Shown here: one piece after another, positions 54,801 through 60,635 of the stretch
How positions within the stretch are numbered: position 1 is the first letter of the stretch
How the letters are laid out: every line of letters starts with the position of its first letter
From: an uncultured Clostridia bacterium
Lineage (GTDB): Bacteria; Bacillota; Clostridia; UBA1381
DNA length: 64,000 nucleotides
Direction of reading: 5' to 3'
Assembly (NCBI GenBank): GCA_934454145.1
Contig: CAKSFT010000011.1
Span: forward strand, 40,847-104,846
Notes under the pieces: generated by a model
Seen by the model: the letters and a program-made list of their open reading frames with translations, nothing else
Database searches by the model: none
What the model was told of the DNA's origin: nothing
Position numbers and translations under genes: made by a program

Positions 54801-57045
54801 GTATCGTTCCGACAATGAGAATGACGGTTATGTCATGATTGACGGGGCGGACGGGAAGAATTATGTGCTTACAACAGATGATGTAAACAAATTTATAAAG
54901 GTTGAGGTGACGCCTGCATCGGACAAAGAACCGTATTATGGCACACCAAAGATGAATGAAAAGGCATTCTCCGGCCCGACACCGCCAACGGCGAAAAATC
55001 TTTCAATCACCAGAAACGGCTCGCGCCTTTCGGGATATTATGAATTTTCGCAGAAAGACGGTGCCGTTGAAACACAATCAATCTGCAATTGGTATGTGAA
55101 CGGGAAGAAAGTGGCAACAGGCACCGATTATACGATAGCTTTCAGCGGAACAAGAGCCGTGACCTTTGAGGTTATCCCTGTTGCCGACAAAGAGCCTTCG
55201 GTTGGTGAGGCGGCAAGCATAACCAAAAACATAACTGCCGGCGGAGGCTCGGGCGGTTCCGGCGGTGGCGGAGGCGGCACAAGTATCCCGTGGACAAATA
55301 ACACGCCCGTCATCGAAAAAAAGGACGAATCGACCGACCAACCGCAGACAACCCAACCGAAGGACTTGGCAGGACACTGGGCAGAAAGCTATGCAAAGAA
55401 TGCCGTCGAAAAGGGAATTATGGGTGTGGATTCGGAAAATAAATTTAACCCGGACAAGCTTGTCACACGCTCGGAAATGATAACGTATATCTTTAAGGCG
55501 ATGGGCTATTCGGAAACAGCCTATAAAAATGAGTTTGGCGATGTGGGCGCAAATGACAAGTTTGCAAATATGCTTCAGACTATGGTTGACAAAGGCATAA
55601 TCAGCAGGGACGTCAATTTCAGACCGAATGACAATGTAAGCCGTCAGGAGGTTGCAAAGATACTTTGCATAACACTGGGTTTGACAGACAAGGCGGATAT
55701 CAATGTCTATCAGGACAAGGATTTGATTGGCGATTGGGCAAAAGAGCATGTCGCGGCAATTGTCCATTCCAAGCTTATGACGGGCATTTCGTCAACCGCA
55801 TTTTCGCCGAGGACAAATATCACAAACGGGCAGATAGCCAAAATAGTCACCATGATTCTGGAAAAGAGCTATACAGGCGGCGGAGAACAGCCGCAGCAGC
55901 CTTCACAGCCGGCAGACACGGAAGAACAAACACTGATAAACACCAAAACAGACGAATTGACGGTTGCGTTTATCGGCGGCTCTCTGACGCAAGGGGGAAG
56001 CACATGGGAAAATGCAACGGTTGAAGAACTGAAGAAAAAGCTTGGGGTGAAGAACATAAAAATCGTAAATGCCGGGCTGAACGGCACGGTTTCCGAATTC
56101 GGCGCATCAAGATTTTCACGTGATGTCACACCGTACAATCCGGATATAGTGTTTATCGAATTTGCGGTTAATGACAAAAACTTTGACGCACTTTCCGCAA
56201 AACTGTATATGGAGCAGATGGTGATGCAGTGCAACAGAATGGAGAAAAGACCGGCAGTTGTGTTTCTGTTTGCGCCTTTGCCGACAGAAACTGTTGCCGG
56301 GACATTGCAGTCATGGGAAACTGGTGTTGCGTCAAAGCAGGAGCTTGCCGATTATTATGGCATAAAAACCGTCAATATACACGACTATATGATGAGAGAT
56401 TATGAAAAACAAAAGGCGGCAAAACCGTCCTTGACATTGTCGCAGTATTATGACCCGATGTACAGAAAAACAGGACCGGACGAATGGGACGTGCACGGCG
56501 GATATGAAAAATATGCAGAGGCAATTATTGAGGCGATGAATGAGGATATAAACGGATTTATAAAGACGCCGAAGAACAAACCTGCAATGTGTGCGGAAAA
56601 CCAACAATATACCGAATACACATCAATAACGGCGCCAGATGACAAAATAACCTATTTTGGCGATTGGATAAAACGCAGTGAGCCGTTTATCATCGGTGAT
56701 GACAATGCAAGCTTGGATGAACGCCATTTTGAAATGTTCAAGGGCGGAATCATGCAGGCAATCAGCGCCAAAAGCGCAGGCTTTGAATTCAAAACCGATG
56801 CTGATGCGATAAGGCTTGTTTATGTAACCTCAAAAGCAGGATGCAAGGCGGTTGTATACGTTGACGGAAAGGAAGCGGGGACATGGAACACAGCATCAAG
56901 CATTGTGAATTTTCATTTTCCGCACAACTGGATTGAGTTGCCGAAGGACGGGAAAAAGCACACCGTAAAGGTTGCGCTTGATGAACCGACAGAAACAAAT
57001 TATGTATTTAACATGGGTACAATTATTGAGAGAAGGAAAAAATAA
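51862..57045 (+). CDS. Giant modular surface protein: lectin-like, Ig, CBM, three SLH domains and SGNH esterase
   Basis: 1727 residues from GTG 51862 (AGGAGGG upstream; the longer ATG frame runs through the hairpin). Order: signal peptide; lectin-like module (30-260); Ig-like repeats containing YQWYFSDDG/YQWYRSDNE; a CBM4/9-like module starting LIKNHSFEEGETGWQLRHYD (about 590); more Ig repeats; a Gly-rich linker; three SLH domains (DLAGHWAESYAKNAVEKGIM, NKFANMLQTMVDKGIISR-type, IGDWAKEHVAAIVHSKLMTG; about 1170-1340); and a C-terminal SGNH hydrolase (VAFIGGSLTQGG, EFAVNDKNFD, DEWDVHGG). It should be S-layer-anchored and deacetylate or de-esterify bound glycans. Confidence 0.85.
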   Translation: MKINKKYIACILSAVMTLSILPTGIHNAYAKSDFAVNCDFEDGTIDGLTVGEHAGTVEVSNAEENGNKFARVTISGNYASSTDPAVMPDVYISPDYSIEPGSKTKISMKLRSNDHWALSKDLVFNHVDKSTYEQLKSNIIWNMGSAAWNSGWNGGLGSNIMGLTVFDNWSNGAINSWAGSNKYITDPKNNNWYSVDMTLYTNASGKVVRYDILWRDDETGEELWNLSNRVYRGEALPIYNATVIDTLGLNLRVKKAAVSGLTLDIDDFVIYSENLSTREAKALYPSGTSAYFNTDSISIGFSGKMDKSTLNEDNIKIYCEGSSEPVEYTGIASDLKYTLKFGKNLESGIYRVELDNSKVMGLDEKNTQIGVLSTQTIEDIKVYSGNIPEVKDLKAKGTVSEGEKLQAEYTYLQTDGIDGMVEVSWLYSDDGKNFFEIPGASGDEYAVDVQYADKYIRFKALPIRNDGLPGKEQFSNILLPPLAPVAKNVAIEGFAAVGMTMEARYDFEDPNGDEEGGTKYQWYFSDDGSKFSEIPGQTEKRYVISEDMLGKYIKVQVTPYAVVPPYGAPAVSESSGKIEKDVYTATNLIKNHSFEEGETGWQLRHYDDDPDPKFNVVDIDAYDGKYCAAITNRTQNTTGLICNNVKVSAGVTYLFASMAKVHPDASTEYINFSVSYEMSGSESLTSGSISASKDEWSRIWRLVYSTKDATTYGAATCWPSGAKGYDYLIDDVYIGPLVVADIPASVPDRIEIPEKGEITQSLILGDARNQLGTTAGLEKEKTFWNIDSSVKGVYIKDGVLHITDEAVSGTIYLEAVCKPQFKGRTQNTFTKLYPIELVSNSNKTPRVLNLKLFGTVAEGSKLTASYDFYQVDGDAGDCDVVWLWSDMRDGNYNIIEGATEDTYTVSPEYKDCFIKVRVTPKTATETGETEESNIAAPATAPVAENVMINGKAFIGEVLSADFSWSDVNKDDNKAQEKYQWYRSDNENDGYVMIDGADGKNYVLTTDDVNKFIKVEVTPASDKEPYYGTPKMNEKAFSGPTPPTAKNLSITRNGSRLSGYYEFSQKDGAVETQSICNWYVNGKKVATGTDYTIAFSGTRAVTFEVIPVADKEPSVGEAASITKNITAGGGSGGSGGGGGGTSIPWTNNTPVIEKKDESTDQPQTTQPKDLAGHWAESYAKNAVEKGIMGVDSENKFNPDKLVTRSEMITYIFKAMGYSETAYKNEFGDVGANDKFANMLQTMVDKGIISRDVNFRPNDNVSRQEVAKILCITLGLTDKADINVYQDKDLIGDWAKEHVAAIVHSKLMTGISSTAFSPRTNITNGQIAKIVTMILEKSYTGGGEQPQQPSQPADTEEQTLINTKTDELTVAFIGGSLTQGGSTWENATVEELKKKLGVKNIKIVNAGLNGTVSEFGASRFSRDVTPYNPDIVFIEFAVNDKNFDALSAKLYMEQMVMQCNRMEKRPAVVFLFAPLPTETVAGTLQSWETGVASKQELADYYGIKTVNIHDYMMRDYEKQKAAKPSLTLSQYYDPMYRKTGPDEWDVHGGYEKYAEAIIEAMNEDINGFIKTPKNKPAMCAENQQYTEYTSITAPDDKITYFGDWIKRSEPFIIGDDNASLDERHFEMFKGGIMQAISAKSAGFEFKTDADAIRLVYVTSKAGCKAVVYVDGKEAGTWNTASSIVNFHFPHNWIELPKDGKKHTVKVALDEPTETNYVFNMGTIIERRKK
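52165..52598. repeat. 434-bp segment repeated at 48869-49302
   Basis: Second copy of the identical segment within the first lectin-like module of the giant surface protein gene. Confidence 0.9.
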
Positions 57046-57061
57046 TTCTCTGAGAAAATAA

Positions 57062-57096
57062 AAATAACCGGGCAGACTGTGCCCGGTTATTTTTGT
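57062..57096 (+). terminator. Intrinsic terminator after the giant surface protein gene
   Basis: AAATAACCGGGC / GCCCGGTTATTT, a 12-bp stem with 7-base loop, followed by TTTG. It also overlaps the stop codon of a truncated minus-strand gene, which may share it. Confidence 0.88.
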
Positions 57097-57210
57097 GCCG
57101 TGTTCTGAAAAATATCAATCCAATATCTTTTGACATAAACATTTTCGTCCGAATCATATACGGTGTTTTCGTACACACCGTTGTTTTTCAATATAACTTT
57201 TTCCAAGGCA
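57087..57210 (-). pseudogene. 3' stub of a minus-strand gene cut at the prophage edge
   Basis: The minus strand reads LEKVILKNNGVYENTVYDSD, then ENVYVKRYWIDIFQNTAQK and TAA (57089-57087). It has coding character but no start; upstream it runs into phage sequence at about 57205. I do not recognise the family. It looks like the tail of a gene truncated by the phage insertion or a later deletion. Confidence 0.45.
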
Positions 57211-57510
57211 TATGAGGACGGAGCGGAAGCTTTAAAAGCGTTGAGTGATTACGGGTGTCTGCATTTTAAAACCGATGTTATATTGGGTGTTTCGCCACCG
57301 AGATATTCCGAGGAGGAATTAGAGCAGATTCATAAAAAAACAACAGAATTGATTGAATATGACGGCAGAAAGAAAACACTTTATGAATGGAAACAGACAC
57401 AGCGAGCTTTTGAACGTAATGTTCGGACAGAACGGCAAAAGGCCGATATGTATGAAACAGCCGGACTGAAACGCAAGGCACAGGATAGTCGTGACATTAT
57501 TAGTAGGTGC
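57205..57510 (+). pseudogene. Fragment of a phage minor capsid protein gene
   Basis: The frame reads AEALKALSDYGCLHFKTDVI, then SEEELEQIHKKTTELIEYDG, RKKTLYEWKQTQRAFERNV and KRKAQDSRD. This aligns with an internal region of the intact minor capsid gene at 61947 (KGLLKDYGCRHFKFSVFLS, YTGYEATQVQRKLESSM). Only about 90 residues remain, without start or C-terminus. It is not a close copy, so it derives from a related but different phage or an older prophage. Confidence 0.8.
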
Positions 57511-57580
57511 GTTGGGTGTAGCCGGGGGATTCATATTCGGTGCGGCGGTTATGTTTTTGGCGATTGCGGGCGGTGAGTGA
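57491..57580 (+). CDS. Tiny membrane peptide, DUF3789-like
   Basis: A 29-residue frame from GTG 57491: VTLLVGALGVAGGFIFGAAV plus MFLAIAGGE. It is a single hydrophobic helix with Gly-rich face, like the small DUF3789-type proteins found in Gram-positive phages and plasmids. It overlaps the capsid fragment in another frame and its ribosome site is weak, so it may itself be a remnant. Confidence 0.4.
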   Translation: MTLLVGALGVAGGFIFGAAVMFLAIAGGE

Positions 57581-57614
57581 TAAAACAAGATTCCCGGAAA
57601 GGAGATGTGAAAAA

Positions 57615-57848
57615 ATGATATCACAAAACGGCACAGAGGATTGCATAAATTATGTGGGCAAAAACCGATGCCGATGTCTGAGTGACGGGTATTGTCCAGG
57701 CAGATGTAAATTCTATAAGAATCAAAAACAGCAGACAGAGGCGATTGAGAAAGTATTTGCACGGCTCAGGAAATTGCCGAAAGAACAGCAGCTTATGATT
57801 GCAGACAAATATTATAGCAGAAAAGCGGTTTGGAACGGTAAGAAATAA
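57615..57848 (+). CDS. Small cysteine-rich phage protein
   Basis: 77 residues from ATG 57615, preceded by AAAGGAGATGTG. Six Cys occur in the first 35 residues (CINYVGKNRCRCLSDGYCPG, then RCKFY), a pattern suggesting metal binding; the C-terminal half (FARLRKLPKEQQLMIADKYY) is helical. I do not recognise the family. It precedes the DUF1492-type gene by 23 bases. Confidence 0.75.
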   Translation: MISQNGTEDCINYVGKNRCRCLSDGYCPGRCKFYKNQKQQTEAIEKVFARLRKLPKEQQLMIADKYYSRKAVWNGKK

Positions 57849-57871
57849 ATGTTCAACGGGAGGGTGATAAG

Positions 57872-58285
57872 GTGACAACGGAAGAATGGTTGCAGAGGGT
57901 GTATAAGGCAGACCAAAATGTATACGACCTTGAATTTGAACGCATGCGAACCTTAAATTCGCTCTGCGGCAGTGCAATTGATACGGGCAGTGAAAGAGTG
58001 CAGACGAGCCAAACAAACGCTACAGAGGACAAAATGATTGCTTATGCCGACTATGCGGAAAAGATAAACCAGGCGATTGACGATTTTATTTACATAAGAG
58101 ATGAGGTTGAACGGGCAATTAACAAGGCTGAAAGCTACACATACCGCGAGTTGTTGCGCATGAGGTATCTGGAATTTAAAGAATGGGGGTATATAGCCAA
58201 TAAGCTGAACCTTTCAAGCAGTAATAATGCGCGCGGTGAAATAAAAAAAGCGGCTCTGCGTGCGGTTGCACCATATTGCATATAA
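57872..58285 (+). CDS. Phage DUF1492/ArpU-like putative late transcription regulator
   Basis: 137 residues. The N-terminal half is helical (RVYKADQNVYDLEFERMRTL). The C-terminal half resembles a sigma region-4 helix-turn-helix: SYTYRELLRMRYLEFKEWGY then IANKLNLSSSNNARGEIKKA. This is the layout of DUF1492/ArpU/RinA-type proteins found just before terS in Gram-positive phages, where some control late-gene transcription. GGGAGGG precedes GTG 57872. Confidence 0.82.
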   Translation: MTTEEWLQRVYKADQNVYDLEFERMRTLNSLCGSAIDTGSERVQTSQTNATEDKMIAYADYAEKINQAIDDFIYIRDEVERAINKAESYTYRELLRMRYLEFKEWGYIANKLNLSSSNNARGEIKKAALRAVAPYCI

Positions 58286-58301
58286 AGGAAAAGGGCGAGG
58301 C

Positions 58302-58481
58302 TTAAGCCTCACCCAGATACTCCTTTATGGCATTTCTGATAAATTCGGACTTGCCGATATTATCGGCCTCCAGTTTTTCTTCCCAGCGCGCAACAAGGTC
58401 TTTGGGAAGGTCAGCCACAACACGCTTGTAAACCTTATTTTTGTACCGTTGAATCACCTTTGACGATGTGTTGGCAGCCAT
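58302..58481 (-). CDS. Small ribbon-helix-helix protein
   Basis: 59 residues, opposite to the surrounding phage genes. It starts at ATG 58481 with a near-perfect AAAGGAGG upstream. The core VYKRVVADLPKDLVARWEEK followed by ADNIGKSEFIRNAIKEYLGE is a ribbon-helix-helix pattern (beta strand VVADLP, then two helices), as in Arc-like repressors and type II antitoxins. The start codon shares one base with the preceding peptide's stop (TAATG), so translation is coupled. It could repress its own operon or act as an antitoxin or prophage regulator. Confidence 0.82.
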   Translation of the reverse strand: MAANTSSKVIQRYKNKVYKRVVADLPKDLVARWEEKLEADNIGKSEFIRNAIKEYLGEA

Positions 58482-58567
58482 TATAAAACCTCCTTTATAG
58501 TTATGGCAAGATTAACGATTGACAGTGCAAGGGCAACAACTGCCAAAATAAAAGTTAATTTTTTCAT
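58481..58567 (-). CDS. 28-residue hydrophobic peptide coupled to the RHH gene
   Basis: From ATG 58567: MKKLTFILAVVALALSIVNL followed by AITIKEVL. It is one TM helix or signal-like peptide. The gene's last codons contain the ribosome site of the RHH gene and the stop overlaps its start by one base. No strong ribosome site lies upstream, so it may act mainly as a translational coupler, or it may be a membrane-active peptide. Confidence 0.55.
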   Translation of the reverse strand: MKKLTFILAVVALALSIVNLAITIKEVL

Positions 58568-58595
58568 TGACTTTATGAAACGAAAATGGTATAAT
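58567..58595 (+). promoter_or_regulatory. Plus-strand promoter for an antisense RNA
   Basis: TTGACT (58567-58572), 17-base spacer, TATAAT (58590-58595): one mismatch to the sigma-A consensus. No plus-strand gene follows; transcription runs head-on into the 34-residue peptide gene. Confidence 0.75.
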
Positions 58596-58601
58596 ATAAA
58601 T

Positions 58602-58718
58602 GACCCCAAAAGGGGGAGGGGATTATCTCCCCTCACTTAACAGCCTTATTATTAAAGCTATTAAGTTAATCAGTGCAGTGATGAGGTTGATTAGCGCAAC
58701 CTTGTCACTTTTTTTATT
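58602..58718 (+). ncRNA. Predicted antisense RNA to the small hydrophobic peptide gene
   Basis: From the promoter at 58567-58595 the transcript would start near 58602. It would pass a GGGGATTATCTCCCC hairpin and cover nearly all of the minus-strand peptide gene (58623-58727). It could end at the AGGTTG-N7-CAACCT hairpin (about 58683-58701) followed by a T7 run near 58709-58716. This is the geometry of type I antitoxin RNAs such as RatA. Start and end are predicted, not measured. Confidence 0.5.
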
Positions 58719-58727
58719 TCGTTTCAC
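58623..58727 (-). CDS. 34-residue hydrophobic peptide, type I toxin-like
   Basis: From GTG 58727 behind a strong AGGAGGTG site: MKRNKKSDKVALINLITALI then NLIALIIRLLSEGR. A basic N-terminus, one hydrophobic helix and a charged tail resemble small membrane toxins of type I toxin-antitoxin systems (TxpA/Fst/BsrG class), although I see no specific family match. A perfect consensus promoter drives it and a convergent promoter would make RNA fully antisense to it. An ordinary phage membrane peptide is the alternative. Confidence 0.7.
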   Translation of the reverse strand: MKRNKKSDKVALINLITALINLIALIIRLLSEGR

Positions 58728-58752
58728 TCTCTCACCTCCTCTCTATGATACT

Positions 58753-58781
58753 ATTATAACATATATGTACACATATGTCAA
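58753..58781 (-). promoter_or_regulatory. Perfect consensus promoter for the tiny-gene cluster
   Basis: On the minus strand: TTGACA (58781-58776), 17-base spacer, TATAAT (58758-58753). The spacer holds a near-palindrome ATATGTGTACATAT that could be a repressor site. Confidence 0.85.
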
Positions 58782-58846
58782 GCCTTTTTTTATATTTTTT
58801 TAAAAAATTTTTACCACAATATCTTGTATGAATTTCAAAAAAACTA

Positions 58847-58875
58847 TTGACACAAAGCGCCATATGTGCTATACT
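58847..58875 (+). promoter_or_regulatory. Promoter of the terminase leader
   Basis: TTGACA (58847-58852), 17-base spacer, TATACT (58870-58875). Transcription would start near 58882, about 160 bases before terS. Confidence 0.8.
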
Positions 58876-58925
58876 TGTATTGTGGAAAGGTATAAAAACA
58901 TTTCCTTTTGTAAATTAAAATCGAG

Positions 58926-58952
58926 AAAGACACTCTTCGGGGTGTCTTTTTT
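58926..58952 (+). terminator. Terminator inside the terS leader
   Basis: AAAGACAC / GTGTCTTT stem closed by a TCTTCGGG loop (UUCG-type) and followed by a T run. It lies between the late promoter and terS, giving a default transcript of only about 70 bases. Apart from this, 58728-59040 holds only the two divergent promoters. Confidence 0.85.
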
Positions 58953-59040
58953 CGTGGGAAAAAACGGGAAAACATACTGCATGCATGAGAAAAAGCGGGG
59001 CGGGGCTTGGCAGTAAAAATATAAAGCGAGGTGGTGAGGC

Positions 59041-59415
59041 TTGACCGACAGACAGAAAAAATTTTGTGAAGAATACTTGATTGATTTAAACGCAACACAG
59101 GCGGCGATACGCGCAGGATATTCAGAGAAAACAGCGAATCGCATAGCAAGTGAAAACTTGTCAAAACCTGACATACAAGAATATATACAAAAACGGCAAA
59201 AAGAGGGACAGGAGCGCGCGGAAATAACACGCGCCGATATCGTAGACCAGTTAAAGACAATCGGGTTTGCGGACCTCGATATGGACAATATAAGCACAAG
59301 GGACAAAATCAAGGCTTTGGAAGTTATGGCACGCATGCTTGGACTGGATAAGCCCGAGGAAGAAAACGGCGCCGGAATGCTTGAAGAGCTGCTGAAAGGA
59401 TTGAAACAGATATGA
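59041..59415 (+). CDS. terS: Phage terminase small subunit
   Basis: 124 residues with the Terminase_2 N-terminal DNA-binding segment LTDRQKKFCEEYLIDLNATQ then AAIRAGYSEKTANRIASENL, and a helical middle. TTG 59041 is used, with GAGGTGG upstream. It overlaps terL by 4 bases (ATGA). It recognises the phage packaging site and recruits the large subunit; first of the DNA-packaging genes. Confidence 0.92.
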   Translation: MTDRQKKFCEEYLIDLNATQAAIRAGYSEKTANRIASENLSKPDIQEYIQKRQKEGQERAEITRADIVDQLKTIGFADLDMDNISTRDKIKALEVMARMLGLDKPEEENGAGMLEELLKGLKQI

Positions 59416-60635
59416 TATACACAGCAAAACAAGCGGAACTGCTGAGAGTGTTTAAGGAAAACAAGCTTTGCAGACTGAACATTCTGCACGGGAGCGTCAG
59501 GAGCGGAAAAACATGGATAAGTCTTGTATTGTGGGCGTTTTGGGTGGCTGATTCTCCGAAAGACAAGTCATATCTTATGGTGGCAAAGACGCTGACATCT
59601 CTCAAGCGTAACTGTCTTGACCTTTTGGAAAGCCTTATCGGAAAGAATAATTTTCAGTATTCGCTGACCATGAAACAAGCGTGGCTGTTCGGCAGAAAGA
59701 TATATCTTGAAGGGGTGAGCGACGCAAGAGCGGAAAGCAAAATCCGAGGTATGACATTGCAGGGGGCGTATTGTGACGAATTAACTCTCTTTACAGAGGA
59801 CTTTTTTGCAATGCTTCTGTCACGTCTGTCAGAGAACGGCGCAAAGCTTTTCGGCACGACAAACCCCGACAGTCCGAATCATTGGCTGAAAAAGAACTAC
59901 ATGGACAGGCAGAAGGAACTGGATATGTTTATAATGCAGTTCCTGATTGATGACAATACGACACTTCCGCCCGAGTATATAGAGCAGATAAAAGCAGAAT
60001 ACAGCGGCGGAGTGTTTTACAGGCGGTTTATCCTTGGCGAATGGGTAGTCGCGGAGGGGCTTATATATCCGCAGCTGGCAAACGGAGCAGAACAATATAT
60101 GATTGAGCGGAAGGACTTGCCGAGAGTACACACTGCAACAATAGGCGAGGACTTTGGCGGAAACAAATCACGGCACGCAGTTGTATGTTCTGCAATCGGT
60201 ACGGACGGGAAACTGTATTTTTCAAAAGCACGGTGTAAAAATGCGCCGGGGACGACGGCGGAGGATTTGGTGCTGTGGAGCACAGGCTTTTTTGCCGAAT
60301 GTGCGGAGGATTTGAATCAAAACGTGGATATCTATGCCGACAGTGCGGAGCAGGTGCTGATAAACACAATATCGGCACGCACGCGGTACAACGTGTACAA
60401 CAGCATAAAAAAGCCGATTATAGACCGGATACGTGCGCTTACAATATTGCTTGCCACAGACAGGGTGCGGTTTGTGCGCGGAGAATGTGACGAACTGATA
60501 AAGGCATTGTCAGAGGCAGTGTGGAGCGATAAAAAGGATAACGAGCGTCTTGATGACGGGACATTCAACAATGACATCATAGACGCGGCGGAATACAGTT
60601 TTGAATATAATATGAATTGGTTGGTGAAAATATGA
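59412..60635 (+). CDS. terL: Phage terminase large subunit
   Basis: 407 residues, PBSX/Terminase_3 type. ATPase motifs: Walker A in LHGSVRSGKTW (about 25-33) and Walker B/catalytic Glu in GAYCDELTLF (about 118). The C-terminal RNase H-like nuclease carries acidic residues in TIGEDFGGNKSRHAVV, IYADSAEQVLINTI and FNNDIIDAAEY. It powers DNA translocation into the procapsid and cuts the concatemer. Coupled to terS by ATGA and to the portal gene by another ATGA. Confidence 0.95.
   Translation: MIYTAKQAELLRVFKENKLCRLNILHGSVRSGKTWISLVLWAFWVADSPKDKSYLMVAKTLTSLKRNCLDLLESLIGKNNFQYSLTMKQAWLFGRKIYLEGVSDARAESKIRGMTLQGAYCDELTLFTEDFFAMLLSRLSENGAKLFGTTNPDSPNHWLKKNYMDRQKELDMFIMQFLIDDNTTLPPEYIEQIKAEYSGGVFYRRFILGEWVVAEGLIYPQLANGAEQYMIERKDLPRVHTATIGEDFGGNKSRHAVVCSAIGTDGKLYFSKARCKNAPGTTAEDLVLWSTGFFAECAEDLNQNVDIYADSAEQVLINTISARTRYNVYNSIKKPIIDRIRALTILLATDRVRFVRGECDELIKALSEAVWSDKKDNERLDDGTFNNDIIDAAEYSFEYNMNWLVKI

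Noticed and set aside
58600..58803. 67-residue plus-strand frame beginning at 58600
   Set aside because: It is antisense to the 34-residue peptide gene, which has the better start site, promoter and protein character; plus-strand sequence is better explained as antisense RNA.
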